Assembly (NCBI RefSeq): GCF_014645835.1
Contig: NZ_BMMM01000002.1
Span: forward strand, 56,388 to 120,387
From: Streptomyces albiflavescens
GTDB taxonomy: Bacteria > Actinomycetota > Actinomycetes > Streptomycetales > Streptomycetaceae
Reading direction: 5' to 3'
Length of the DNA stretch: 64,000 nucleotides
Both the position numbers and the translations under genes were made by a program. Within the stretch, counting starts at the first letter, position 1, and every line of letters begins with the position of its first letter. Under the pieces are notes generated by a model, which saw only the letters and a program-made list of their open reading frames with translations, searched no databases and was not told where the DNA came from. Below are positions 17,216-26,444 of the stretch, piece by piece.

Positions 17216-17294
17216 CCGACCTTCGCGGTTCTCGTGAGCGACCGTTCGACGGATTCGTAATCGGCTTTCCCCCTGACCCCCCTGTAGTGCGAAA

Positions 17295-17852
17295 ATGGCC
17301 AGCACTATGAGCAAGGGAATGTACGTACCGAAAGAGTCCCAGCCCAAGCAGGGCGGGGCGGCCTCCGCCAAGGCCAAGGACGGCAAGCGCAAGATCGTCG
17401 CCCAGAACAAGAAGGCGCGGCACGACTACGCGATCATCGACACCTACGAGGCCGGGCTCGTGCTCACCGGCACCGAGGTGAAGTCGCTGCGCCAGGGACG
17501 GGCCTCGCTGACCGACGGCTTCGTCCAGATCGACGGGAACGAGGCGTGGCTGCACAACGCCCACATCCCCGAGTACAGCCAGGGCACCTGGACCAACCAC
17601 TCCGTGCGCCGCAAGCGCAAGCTGCTGCTGCACCGCGAGGAGATCGACAAGCTGGAGTCGAAGTCCCAGGAGACGGGTCACACGATCGTGCCCCTCGCCC
17701 TGTACTTCAAGGACGGTCGCGCGAAGGCCGAGATCGCGCTCGCCCGCGGTAAGAAGGAGTACGACAAGCGGCAGACACTGCGTGAGAAGCAGGACCGGCG
17801 CGAGTCGGACCGCGCGATCGCGGCGGCGAAGCGCAAGCAGCGGGGCGAGTAG
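17295..17852 (+). CDS. smpB: tmRNA-binding protein SmpB
   Basis: SmpB (185 residues as given) binds the tRNA-like part of tmRNA and places it in the A site of stalled ribosomes. The OB-fold core has the conserved [10 protein letters not shown] and HIPEYSQG stretches. The basic C-terminal tail ([14 protein letters not shown] onward) becomes helical in the mRNA channel. Three in-frame ATGs (17295, 17307, 17319) are possible. The last has AAGGGA immediately before it but too close, so the first is given; the true N-terminus may be 4-8 residues shorter. Its partner RNA gene ssrA follows about 125 bp downstream. Confidence 0.95.
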   Translation: MASTMSKGMYVPKESQPKQGGAASAKAKDGKRKIVAQNKKARHDYAIIDTYEAGLVLTGTEVKSLRQGRASLTDGFVQIDGNEAWLHNAHIPEYSQGTWTNHSVRRKRKLLLHREEIDKLESKSQETGHTIVPLALYFKDGRAKAEIALARGKKEYDKRQTLREKQDRRESDRAIAAAKRKQRGE

Positions 17853-17899
17853 CCGCGCGGCCGGAGGGAATACGCTGGCACCCGGCCGCGTTGGTCACG

Positions 17900-17905
17900 T
17901 ACGAT
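17900..17905 (+). promoter_or_regulatory. Possible -10 of ssrA
   Basis: TACGAT (17900-17905) lies about 73 bp before the mature tmRNA 5' end, in the short gap after smpB. No good -35 accompanies it. A precursor from here would need RNase P cleavage at 17979, as for other tmRNAs. Confidence 0.25.
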
Positions 17906-17978
17906 GGACCAGTCCCGCTGGTGACGGGACACCGGGTTCGCCGAGTTCTCAGCGAATCCACCTTTGAAAAATCAACAT

Positions 17979-18345
17979 GGGGATGATCGGTTTCGACAGC
18001 GGCTGTTGAAGCAGGGGAAGCGTGTCGAGGAAGCGGCAATGATCTCGTAAACCATATGTCGCAAACAATAATCGCCAACACCAAGCGCGATTCCTTCGCC
18101 CTCGCTGCCTAAGTAGCGACTTGCGAAGTGTCAGCCCGGGGCTGTTCCCGACCCGGATCCTGGCATCAGCTAGGGAACTAAACTCCTAGACCCGGTCACG
18201 GGGTGTAGGAGGAAATCAAACAGTGGCTGGGCCCGTCGGCGACTTGTTCGCGTGATCGCCGGGGCCGAGAAAATCGCAGCGAACTGCACACGGAGAAGCC
18301 CTGATTTTGCACCGTTGGACGCGGGTTCGATTCCCGCCATCTCCA
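17979..18345 (+). ncRNA. ssrA: Transfer-messenger RNA (tmRNA)
   Basis: The 5' end GGGGATG pairs with CATCTCC near the 3' end (18338-18344, one G-U pair) to form the tRNA-like acceptor, with A18345 as discriminator. The 3' T-arm GCGGGTTCGATTCCCGC is canonical. The tag-reading frame is at 18074-18112 and encodes ANTKRDSFALAA followed by TAA. The ALAA end is the signal for ClpXP-type proteases. The base sequence after the discriminator is CTC, so the CCA end is not encoded and must be added. Pseudoknot-forming GC-rich segments follow the tag. It rescues stalled ribosomes with SmpB, whose gene is just upstream. Confidence 0.96.
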
Positions 18346-18363
18346 CTCATCCCATGTGGGTCG

Positions 18364-18395
18364 AGCCCCGCTGCCGTGGCAGCGGGGCTTTTTCC
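18364..18395 (+). terminator. ssrA terminator
   Basis: A 12-bp GC-rich stem (18364-18375 with 18378-18389; the inner pairs open to form the loop) is followed by TTTTTCC. It also lies just beyond the 3' end of the convergent GH3 gene. Confidence 0.8.
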
Positions 18396-18408
18396 TTTCT
18401 GCGGGGCT

Positions 18409-21336
18409 TCAGCGAAGCGAGAACGTCGACAGGCGCAGACCGTCGCTCAGCACCAGATACACGTCCTGGCGGCCCTTCGCCGCCGAGGTCAGGGCGCTGG
18501 TCACGGTCTCGTAGTCGTACGCCGATGCCGTGCCGTCCGTGTGCGCCGTACCGACCAGCGTGCCCGTAGGGGATCCGAGACGGACCTCGACCGTGCCGGA
18601 GGCGGTGCCCGCCACCCGTGCGGTGAAGCCCGCCGGCCCCGAACCGAGCCGGGCGTCCGCGAACTTCAGCCAGGCACCGTCGGCGGAGGCACCCACCGCC
18701 GTCCCCCGCGCCTTCGACTCGTCGACCAGTCGGACGTCCGCGTAGTCGTCGAAGTTCTCCGCGCGGGTCACCTCGGCGAGATCCCGGGCGGGGATCGTCT
18801 CGCCGTGCGCCGTCAGCGTCGTACGAGCGCGGATGTCGGACGAGGACGCGCCGACCAGGACGTCGTACGTGCCGCTCTCCACCACCCACCGGGAACGCGT
18901 GACGTCCCAGTGCGCGAGGTCCTTCGTGCGCAGTTTCAAGGTCACCGTCTTCGTCTCGCCGGGCTTCAGCGACACCCGCGCGTACGCCTTCAGCTGCTTC
19001 AGCGGTTGTTTGTCGCGCGAGATCCGCTGGTGCGTGTACAGCTGGACGACCTCGTCGCCGGCGCGGTGTCCGGTGTTCGTCACGGCCACCTCGTACCCGC
19101 CGTCGACGCGCTTCGGCGCGCCGTAGCGGAAGGAGGTGTACGAGAGGCCGTAGCCGAAGGGGTAGAGGGGCTGCCCCTTGAAGTACTGGTAGGTGCGGTC
19201 GGACTTGATGATGTCGTAGTCGAGGATCGACGGGAGGTCGGACTCCGACCGGTACCAGGTCTGGGTGAGGCGGCCCGCCGGGTTCGCGTCACCGTAGAGG
19301 AGGTCGGCGAGGGCGTTGCCGGTCTCCTGGCCCGCGTGGGTGGTCCACAGGAGGGCCGGGACCTCCTTCTGGAGGGCGCCGAGGGTGGTGGGGTAGCTGT
19401 TCTCGACGACCACGACTGTCTTCGGGTTGGCCGCGTGCACCGCCTTGACCAGGGCTTCCTGCGAGGGTGCGAGTCCCATGTCGGTGCGGTCGTGGTCCTC
19501 GCGGCCGTTGATCGAGGGCATCGAGCCGACCACGACCACCGCCGTGTCCTTGCCCTTCACCGCGGCGACCGCCTCGTCGACCCCGCTGCGGACGACGTCC
19601 TTCGTGTAGTGCGCGGCCCGCTCCTTGGGAACCAGGCCGAGGGTGCCGTCGTCGCCGGTCGGGCCGAGGTAGACGGGGTTCGACCACCAGGACTCGGCGG
19701 TCTCGTATCCGGCGTACCGGAGCAGATACGTGCCGTCGTCCTGGCGCTCCAGCTTGAACTGCTGCTGGACGTACCAACCGTTGGGCTGCACCTGGTCGTT
19801 GACGAAGTTCGACCAGGTGTAGCCGACGTATCTGCCGTTGGCGGCCGAGCGCAGGGTCACGATGCCGGAGCCCCAGTCGAAGACGTCGAACTGGGCGGCC
19901 GCGCCGGTCTCCGCGCTCTCCTTGAGAGCCGCTCCCGCGTCGGAGGTCCCCGCCGTGACGTACTTCCCCGTCGCCGTGTCCTTCAGCGCGATGCGGTCCG
20001 CGCCCTCGCTGCTCGCCACCGAGGTGCCGAGTTTCGCCTCGATGCCCTGCTTGGGGGTGATGGCGTACGGCAGCATGCCCGAGTACCAGTCGGTGTAGAG
20101 GGTGTCGGCGAGGGGGCCCACGACGGCCACGTCGTTCGCGGACTTCCTCAGAGGAAGCGCGTTCTGGTTCTTCAGCAGCACGGCCGACTCGGTCGCCGCC
20201 TCGCGGGCCAGCTTCCGGTGGGCCGGGCTGTCGATCACGGACTTGTCGATGGAGCCGTACCTGCCGCCGTTCGGATCGAATTCGCCGAGCCGGACGCGGA
20301 CGGCGAGGACGTGGGAGACGGCCGTGTCGATGTCCGATTCCTTCAGCAGGCTCTGCTTCAAGGCCGAGTTGACGGCCGTGACCGTCGGGCCGGAGTCCGC
20401 GCTGTTGTCCGTGAAACTGTCGATGCCGGCCCTCAGCGCGGCCGCGTCACCCTCCGCGAGCGTGGGGTAGTAGTTCTGGGCGGCGGGGAGCAGGTTGCCG
20501 GGGGCGAAGGCGTCGGTGACGTTCAGCAGATCGCGCGAGGTCCAGGACCGTACGACGTCGTTCAGGTCCGGATCGACCGTGTTCGGGCGGCCGTTGACCA
20601 GGTTGTAGGAGGACATGACCCCGGTCGCCGCGTCCGCCTCGATCGCCGGCTCGAAGGCCGCCTCGTCGTACTCGTGCAGCACGCGCGGGCGCAGATCGGA
20701 GGACGTGGTCGCGCGGTGCACCTCGTTGTTGTTGGCGAGGTAGTGCTTGAGCGTGGGGGCCGCCTTGAGATGGTCGGGATCGCCGCCGGTCAGGCCGTCG
20801 CCGTACGCCGTGGAGATCGAACCGGTGAGGTACGGGTCCTCGGAGTAGCCCTCCTCGTTGCGTCCCCAGCGCGGGTCGCGCAGCAGGTTCACCACCGGCG
20901 CCCAGAGGTTGAGGCCCCAGCCGTCCGGGCGCTCCTGCTGAAAGCCGCGCGCCTCGTCGCCGACCGCCGAACCGACCCGCTCGATCAGCGCCGGGTCCCA
21001 GGTCGACGCGAGCCCGATCGCCTGCGGGAACACGGTGGCCTTGCCCAGCCAGGCGACGCCGTGCAGGGCCTCGGTGCCGGTGCGGAACGCCTGGATGCCG
21101 AGGCGGGGGATCGCGGGCTCGTACTGGTGGAGGAGGGAGATCTTCTCGTCGAGGGTGAGGCGGCCCAGCAGGTCGTCGACACGCTGATCGACGGAGAGCC
21201 GCGGATCGCGGAACGCGTACGCGGGGTCGTCCGCCGCGGCCGGCACGGTGGCGCCGAGCCCTGCGATCAGGGCCATCGCGACGAGGACCGTGGTTCTCCG
21301 CCTTCCCTGTCTTCCCTTGTTTCTCTTGCCTTTCAT
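18409..21336 (-). CDS. Secreted glycoside hydrolase family 3 protein with inserted carbohydrate-binding-like domain
   Basis: This 975-residue exported beta-glycosidase has a basic Sec signal peptide ending near residue 34, a GH3 TIM-barrel domain, and the probable nucleophile Asp275 (NVTDAF). The GH3 C-domain (from about 370) is interrupted near residues 440-550 by a segment with repeated TGKYV, NGRYVGY and FKLERQDDGTYLL stretches, which looks like a fascin/ricin-type beta-trefoil. A fibronectin-III-like domain (about 730-810) and a C-terminal CBM6-like jelly-roll (about 840-975) follow. AAGGAG is 7 bp before the ATG. As last gene of the alpha-xyloside operon it probably cleaves beta-linked glucose or xylose from oligosaccharides outside the cell. 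Exact specificity cannot be read. Confidence 0.88.
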   Translation of the reverse strand: MKGKRNKGRQGRRRTTVLVAMALIAGLGATVPAAADDPAYAFRDPRLSVDQRVDDLLGRLTLDEKISLLHQYEPAIPRLGIQAFRTGTEALHGVAWLGKATVFPQAIGLASTWDPALIERVGSAVGDEARGFQQERPDGWGLNLWAPVVNLLRDPRWGRNEEGYSEDPYLTGSISTAYGDGLTGGDPDHLKAAPTLKHYLANNNEVHRATTSSDLRPRVLHEYDEAAFEPAIEADAATGVMSSYNLVNGRPNTVDPDLNDVVRSWTSRDLLNVTDAFAPGNLLPAAQNYYPTLAEGDAAALRAGIDSFTDNSADSGPTVTAVNSALKQSLLKESDIDTAVSHVLAVRVRLGEFDPNGGRYGSIDKSVIDSPAHRKLAREAATESAVLLKNQNALPLRKSANDVAVVGPLADTLYTDWYSGMLPYAITPKQGIEAKLGTSVASSEGADRIALKDTATGKYVTAGTSDAGAALKESAETGAAAQFDVFDWGSGIVTLRSAANGRYVGYTWSNFVNDQVQPNGWYVQQQFKLERQDDGTYLLRYAGYETAESWWSNPVYLGPTGDDGTLGLVPKERAAHYTKDVVRSGVDEAVAAVKGKDTAVVVVGSMPSINGREDHDRTDMGLAPSQEALVKAVHAANPKTVVVVENSYPTTLGALQKEVPALLWTTHAGQETGNALADLLYGDANPAGRLTQTWYRSESDLPSILDYDIIKSDRTYQYFKGQPLYPFGYGLSYTSFRYGAPKRVDGGYEVAVTNTGHRAGDEVVQLYTHQRISRDKQPLKQLKAYARVSLKPGETKTVTLKLRTKDLAHWDVTRSRWVVESGTYDVLVGASSSDIRARTTLTAHGETIPARDLAEVTRAENFDDYADVRLVDESKARGTAVGASADGAWLKFADARLGSGPAGFTARVAGTASGTVEVRLGSPTGTLVGTAHTDGTASAYDYETVTSALTSAAKGRQDVYLVLSDGLRLSTFSLR

Positions 21337-21386
21337 GACACGGCTCCTTCGGCTAGGGCCTTGCACTCGGGCGGTTCAACGGCACT

Positions 21387-22397
21387 TCACGGGGCCGCAC
21401 GGCAGGCCGTGCTCGCCCGCTCCGTCAGCCGGGGAGCGAGCAGCGTCGCCTCGGGCACATCGGTGCCGCCCAGCTTCTTCATCAGCAGCTCCACCGCCCG
21501 TGCGCCCACCTCGGCGGACGGGATGGCGATGGAGGTGACGGGGACGCGGACGCCCTCGGCGAGTTCGTCCGGGCAGATGGCGGTGACGGACAGATCGCCG
21601 GGGACCCGCAGACCGAGCTGCTCGAAGGCGTCGATCAGCGGCTCGAGGATCGGCTCGTTGTGCACGACCACACCGGTCAACGCCGGCTGTTCGCGCAGCA
21701 GTTGCTCGGCGACCCGGCGGGCGGCGCCGGGTGACGCCTCGCAGGGGTGGACGGAGGAGGCGAGTCCGTTGCGGTCGGCGGCGGCGGTGAACCCCTCCAC
21801 CACACGCTGGGCGAACGCCGTCCCCCGCACATACACCTCGGGCGGCGACCCGACCAGCGCCACAACCCGGTGCCCGAGCCCCGCAAGGCGCTCGACGCAC
21901 AGCTCGCCCGCCGCCTTGAAGTCCAGGTCGATGCAGGTCAGCCCCTCCGGCGTCGCGGGGAACCCGATGAGAACGGACGGCCGGTCCAGCGCGCGCAGCA
22001 ACGGCAGCCGGGGGTCGTGGAGCTGGACGTCCATCACGATCAGCGCGTCCACCAGCGCGGTGTCCGCGACCCGACGCAGCCCGTCCTCGCCCTCCTCCTG
22101 GGTGAGCAGCAGGACGTCGTGGTCGTGTCGGCGCGCAGCCGTCACCACCGACACCGCGAACTGCATCACGACCGGCACATGGATGCCCGCCCGCAGCGGC
22201 ACGACCAGCGCCAGCACGTTCGACCGGCTGCTGGCCAGCGCCCGCGCACCCGCGTGCGGCCGGTAGCCCAGCTCACGGATGCTCGCCGCGATGCGCTGCC
22301 GGGTCTCCTCGGAGATCGGGCGCTTGCCGCTGAGGGCGTACGAGACGGTGCTCGGGGACACCCCGGCGTGCCGTGCCACATCGGTGATCTTGACCAT
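21387..22397 (-). CDS. LacI-family transcriptional regulator of the alpha-xyloside operon
   Basis: This 336-residue repressor has an N-terminal LacI helix-turn-helix (MVKITDVARHAGVSPSTVSY), the hinge helix ending in ARALASSRSN near residue 60, and a periplasmic-binding-like effector domain. Its ATG is 2 bp after the stop of the alpha-xylosidase gene, so it is translationally coupled inside the operon it probably controls. The operon leader has two LacI-type palindromes with central CG (27787-27798 and 27808-27823) that fit this family. Autoregulation is therefore likely, with an oligosaccharide as inducer (inference). Confidence 0.9.
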   Translation of the reverse strand: MVKITDVARHAGVSPSTVSYALSGKRPISEETRQRIAASIRELGYRPHAGARALASSRSNVLALVVPLRAGIHVPVVMQFAVSVVTAARRHDHDVLLLTQEEGEDGLRRVADTALVDALIVMDVQLHDPRLPLLRALDRPSVLIGFPATPEGLTCIDLDFKAAGELCVERLAGLGHRVVALVGSPPEVYVRGTAFAQRVVEGFTAAADRNGLASSVHPCEASPGAARRVAEQLLREQPALTGVVVHNEPILEPLIDAFEQLGLRVPGDLSVTAICPDELAEGVRVPVTSIAIPSAEVGARAVELLMKKLGGTDVPEATLLAPRLTERASTACRAAP

Positions 22398-22399
22398 GC

Positions 22400-24649
22400 T
22401 CAGTTCAGCTCCATCGACAGGAAGCCCGTCCCGGCCTTCGCCCGCACCCCACGCCCGCCCACGGCCAGCCCCCAGGGCGCCGAGGGGTCACTGGACGAGG
22501 CCCGCAGGGTGTCCCCCTCGCGTACGACGGTGAAGGTCACGCCGCCCACCGGCACCGTGACCTGCGCGCCACGCTCCAGGCCGTACGCGCGCAGGGTGAC
22601 CCCGTCCACGTGGTCGTAGTCGGGCCGGTCGTCCACCGCGCCCACCGGGATCACCGCCCCCGGCCGCACCAGCAGCGGCACGCTCAGGAAGCCGTGCCGC
22701 TCGCGCACCCAGCGCGGGCCGGCCACCGTCTGCCCGCTCAGGAAGTGGGTCCAGGTGCCTTCGGGCACGTAGTACGAGACATCCCCGTCGTCGCTGAAAA
22801 CGGGCGCGACCAGCAGATCGGGACCGAGCATGTACTGCCGCTCCAGATGCGCGCACCCAGGGTCGTCCGGGAATTCGAGCACCATCGCCCGCATCATGGG
22901 CACGCCCTCCGTGTGGGCGGCGCGGGCGGCCTCGTACAGATAGGGCATGAGGCCGAGCTTCAGCCGGGTGAACAGCCGCAGGACGTCCACGGCCTCCTCG
23001 TCGAACAGCCAGGGCACGCGGTACGAGGACGAACCGTGCAGCCTGCTGTGCGAGGACAGCAGCCCGAAGGCGATCCACCGCTTGAACAGCGCGGGCGTCG
23101 GCGTCCCCTCGAACCCGCCGATGTCATGGCTCCAGAACCCGAACCCCGACATCCCGAGGCTCAGCCCGCCGCGCAGCGACTCGGCCATCGACTCGTACGT
23201 CGCCTCGCAGTCGCCGCCCCAGTGCACCGGGAACTTCTGGCTCCCGGTGGTCGCCGAGCGGGCGAAGACGACGGCCTCCTGCTCGCCCCGGTGTTTGCGG
23301 AGCACATCGAAGACGGTCTGGTTGTAGAGGTAGGTGTAGTAGTTGTGCATCCGCTCGGGGTCGGCGCCGTCCGCGTAGGCGACATCGACCGGGACCCGTT
23401 CGCCGAAGTCGGTCTTGAAGCAGTCGACGCCCTGGGAGAGCAGCGCTTCCAGTTTGGCGGCGTACCACTGCCGGGCCTCCTCGCTCGTGAAGTCGACGAG
23501 CGCCATGCCCGGCTGCCACAGATCCCACTGCCAGACGCTGCCGTCCGGCCGCCTGAGCAGATGCCCGAGAGCCCGCCCCTCCGCGAACAGCGGCGACCGC
23601 TGGGCGATGTACGGATTGATCCATACGCAGATCCGCAGCCCCTTGTCCTTCAGCCGGGCCAGCATCCCTTCCGGATCGGGAAAGACCCGCGGATCCCACT
23701 GAAAATCGCACCAGTTGAACTCGCGCATCCAGAAACAGTCGAAGTGGAAGACGGAGAGCGGCAGTTCACGCTCCCGCATTCCGTCGATGAAGGAGGTGAC
23801 GGTGGCCTCGTCGTAGGAGGTGGTGAAGGACGTCGACAGCCACAGTCCGAACGACCAGGCGGGCGGCAGGGCCGGACGGCCGGTGAGTGCCGTGTACTTG
23901 CGCAGGATGTCCTTCGGGGTCGGCCCGTAGATGACGTAGTACGTCAACTGCTGTGTCTCGGCGCTGAACTGGACCCGGGAGACCGCCTCCGAGCCGACCT
24001 CGAAGGAGACCCGGCCCGGGTGGTCGACGAAGACGCCGTACCCCGCGTCCGTCAGATAGAAGGGGACGTTCTTGTACGCCTGTTCCGTCGCCGTGCCGCC
24101 GTCGGCGTTCCACATGTCCACGACCTGGCCGTTCTTGACGAGCGGCCCGAAGCGCTCGCCGAGACCGAAGACCTGCGTACCGACGCCCAGGTTCAGCTGC
24201 TCGCGCAGATAGTGGGCGCCGGTCGCGTCCCGCATGATGCCCATGCCCTTGGGGCCGCTGGTGGTGAGGGTGCGGCCGTGGGCGAGGAAGTCGATGTGCC
24301 AGGGCGTGGTGCGGGCGACCCGGACCGACAGCGCGCCCGCGGTGAGGGTCGCGTGCTCGTCGTCGTACTCGGCGTGGGCCCTGAACTCCGCTGTGTGAAG
24401 CTCGAACTGGGGCTTCCTCGGCTCCTCGCCCTGGAAGTGCGTGAACGTGACGCCGATGACGTCGGGCATCGGCGCGTGCGCGCTGATCGTCACGACCGGT
24501 CCCTTCAGCAGGTCGCCGCGGTGGCGGATGGGCTGCGTCGGCGCGTGGATCTCCAGGCCGCCGCGCCCGGAGGTCACATCGAGGACCTCGACCGGGTGGG
24601 CCGCGGTGACACCCTCGCGCAGCAGCCAGTAGCCGTCGGTGAACTTCAC
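22400..24649 (-). CDS. Glycoside hydrolase family 31 alpha-xylosidase (YicI-like)
   Basis: This 749-residue cytoplasmic enzyme matches E. coli YicI in length and motifs. The nucleophile is Asp414 in CFKTDFGERVP and the acid/base is Asp480 in HWGGDC. The stretch HFDCFWM carries the Cys-Phe pair that in YicI goes with xyloside rather than glucoside preference. The N-terminus KFTDGYWLL and HPVEVLDV also parallels YicI. There is no signal peptide, so it acts on imported oligosaccharides, releasing alpha-1,6-linked xylose. The GTG at 24647-24649 is chosen because AAGGGG precedes it by 7 bp and YicI starts there; it is 11 bp after the permease stop. An alpha-glucosidase is the less likely alternative. 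Confidence 0.88.
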   Translation of the reverse strand: MKFTDGYWLLREGVTAAHPVEVLDVTSGRGGLEIHAPTQPIRHRGDLLKGPVVTISAHAPMPDVIGVTFTHFQGEEPRKPQFELHTAEFRAHAEYDDEHATLTAGALSVRVARTTPWHIDFLAHGRTLTTSGPKGMGIMRDATGAHYLREQLNLGVGTQVFGLGERFGPLVKNGQVVDMWNADGGTATEQAYKNVPFYLTDAGYGVFVDHPGRVSFEVGSEAVSRVQFSAETQQLTYYVIYGPTPKDILRKYTALTGRPALPPAWSFGLWLSTSFTTSYDEATVTSFIDGMRERELPLSVFHFDCFWMREFNWCDFQWDPRVFPDPEGMLARLKDKGLRICVWINPYIAQRSPLFAEGRALGHLLRRPDGSVWQWDLWQPGMALVDFTSEEARQWYAAKLEALLSQGVDCFKTDFGERVPVDVAYADGADPERMHNYYTYLYNQTVFDVLRKHRGEQEAVVFARSATTGSQKFPVHWGGDCEATYESMAESLRGGLSLGMSGFGFWSHDIGGFEGTPTPALFKRWIAFGLLSSHSRLHGSSSYRVPWLFDEEAVDVLRLFTRLKLGLMPYLYEAARAAHTEGVPMMRAMVLEFPDDPGCAHLERQYMLGPDLLVAPVFSDDGDVSYYVPEGTWTHFLSGQTVAGPRWVRERHGFLSVPLLVRPGAVIPVGAVDDRPDYDHVDGVTLRAYGLERGAQVTVPVGGVTFTVVREGDTLRASSSDPSAPWGLAVGGRGVRAKAGTGFLSMELN

Positions 24650-24660
24650 GCCCGCACCCC

Positions 24661-25482
24661 TTACTTGACCGCGCCCACGGCGATGCCGCGGGTGAGGGTC
24701 CGCTGGAAGACGAGGAAGAAGACGATGGCGGGGAGGACGCCCAGCAGGGCGGCCGCGTTCGTCATCGTGGCGTCCATCAGGCGCTGGCCCTGCAGGACGC
24801 CGAGTGCCACCGACACCGTCTGGTTGTCGTTGGAGATCAGCATGACCAGGGGCAGCAGGAATTCGTTCCAGGTCCAGATGAAGAAGAAGACGAGCAGCAC
24901 GCCGATGGTGGGGCGGCTGACCGGGACCACGATCCGCCACAGCACCTGCCACTTGTTCGCCCCGTCGATCCGGGCGGCCTCGATGATCTCGCGCGGGAAC
25001 TGCCCGAGGACGGAGGAGAGCAGATACGTGCCGAAGGCCGCCTGGACGACCGTGAACACGATGATCACGCTGAGCCGGGTGTCGTAGAGACCCGCCTGCT
25101 TGCTCAGGTAGTAGATCGGATAGACCAGCGCCTCCTGCGGCAGCATGTTCGCCAGCACGAAGAAGGCGAGGACCCAGGTGCGGCCTCTGATCCGGCCGAT
25201 GCCGATCGCGTACGCGTTGAGGACGGACAGGACGGCGGCCCCGATCGCCACGAAGCCCGATATCAGTACGGAGTTGATGAGCTTCTGCCCGAAGTCGACG
25301 CGTTCCCAGAAGTCCTTGATGCCGTCGAAGTAGAAGCCCCGGGGCAGGCTGAGCGGCCCGTGCTCCGAGTACTCGGCGGGGGACTTGATCGCGTTGATCG
25401 CGACGATGAGGAACGGCAGCACCATGAACAGGGCCGCGATGACGAGCGCGACGAGCACCGGATAGCGGCGTAGGGCGGTCAT
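24661..25482 (-). CDS. Oligosaccharide ABC permease (MalG-type) of the alpha-xyloside operon
   Basis: This 273-residue permease has about six membrane helices and the EAA loop (REIIEAARIDGA) near residues 160-180. Its ATG overlaps the stop of the preceding permease (ATGA at 25479-25482), so the two are coupled. It forms the membrane channel with that permease. No ATPase gene is in the operon, consistent with use of a shared MsiK-type ATPase. Confidence 0.9.
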   Translation of the reverse strand: MTALRRYPVLVALVIAALFMVLPFLIVAINAIKSPAEYSEHGPLSLPRGFYFDGIKDFWERVDFGQKLINSVLISGFVAIGAAVLSVLNAYAIGIGRIRGRTWVLAFFVLANMLPQEALVYPIYYLSKQAGLYDTRLSVIIVFTVVQAAFGTYLLSSVLGQFPREIIEAARIDGANKWQVLWRIVVPVSRPTIGVLLVFFFIWTWNEFLLPLVMLISNDNQTVSVALGVLQGQRLMDATMTNAAALLGVLPAIVFFLVFQRTLTRGIAVGAVK

Positions 25483-26444
25483 GCGCGGATCCCTTCCTCG
25501 GCGTCCTCGGCACGGGTCTGCAAGGTGAGGCCGATGAGCGCCAGGACGAGGATGATCACCGTCAGCACAGTGGAGATCGCGGCGCCGTAGCCGACCTGGG
25601 TCTTCTCGAAGAAGGTGGTGAAGGAGAAGTAGGAGGGCACGTCCGTGGCGCCGCCGGGGCCGCCCTTGGTGAGGACGTACACCGCTCCGAACACCTTGAG
25701 CGCGGCGATCGTGCACCACAGCAGCACGACGTAGATCTCGGGTCTGATCTGCGGCAGCGTGATGTGCCAGAAGCGGCGCCACCAGCCCGCGCCGTCCAGC
25801 TCGGCGGCCTCGTACAGCTGCGGGTCGACGCGCTGCAGCCCCGCCATGAAGACGACCAGGGGGAAGCCGATCTGCACCCACACCATCACCCCCATGACGC
25901 TGTAGAGGGCGATGTCGGGGTCCCCGAGCCAGTCCTGTTGCCAGGAGCCCAGGCCGACCGCCTTCAGCAGCTCGTTCAGGGAGCCGTTGTCGGGCGCGAG
26001 GATCCAGCTCCACACGATGCCGGCGACGGCGATGGGCAGGACCTGGGGGAGGTAGAAGCAGGCGCGGAGGACCGCGGCCGTCCTGGTCCCGAAGTGCTTG
26101 CCGACGAAGTCGAAGAGGGCGGCGGCGAGGACGAGTCCGATGACGGTCGGTATCGCGGCCATGGCGACGACCATGAACAGGCTGTGCCGGAAGGACGCCC
26201 AGAACTCGGAATCGTCCATCAGCTCACGGTAGTTGGCCGGCCCCGACCATTTCGGGGAGCCGACGCCCTGCCAGTCGGTGAAGCTGACGCCGGTGTTCAT
26301 CAGGAACGGGACGACGACGACCGCGAGGAAGGCGAGGAAGCCGGGGAGCAGGAAGAGCGCGTAGGAGTTGCGGGGGCGGCGCGGGTGCCTCACTTCGTGC
26401 TGCTTGTGGATCACCCGGCCGCCCCGCTCGACGGTGACCGTCAT
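25479..26444 (-). CDS. Oligosaccharide ABC permease (MalF-type) of the alpha-xyloside operon
   Basis: This 321-residue permease has a normal MalF-like length for actinobacteria, without the large insert of the permease at 962-2305. A short basic N-terminus is followed by the first helix near residues 28-50. The EAA loop (LYEAAELDGAGWW) lies near residues 217-232. It overlaps the binding-protein stop and the following permease start by 4 bp each, so the whole importer is translationally coupled. Confidence 0.9.
   Translation of the reverse strand: MTVTVERGGRVIHKQHEVRHPRRPRNSYALFLLPGFLAFLAVVVVPFLMNTGVSFTDWQGVGSPKWSGPANYRELMDDSEFWASFRHSLFMVVAMAAIPTVIGLVLAAALFDFVGKHFGTRTAAVLRACFYLPQVLPIAVAGIVWSWILAPDNGSLNELLKAVGLGSWQQDWLGDPDIALYSVMGVMVWVQIGFPLVVFMAGLQRVDPQLYEAAELDGAGWWRRFWHITLPQIRPEIYVVLLWCTIAALKVFGAVYVLTKGGPGGATDVPSYFSFTTFFEKTQVGYGAAISTVLTVIILVLALIGLTLQTRAEDAEEGIRA

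Noticed and set aside
17979..18360. tmRNA 3' end as an integration site of a mobile element
   Set aside because: ssrA is a common attachment site, but no integrase gene and no duplicate of the 3' end was seen in the window.
18307..22266. Very long plus-strand frame opposite the GH3 and LacI genes
   Set aside because: Composition is Arg/Val/Gly-rich with no recognisable motif, and the minus strand carries clear families with ribosome-binding sites.
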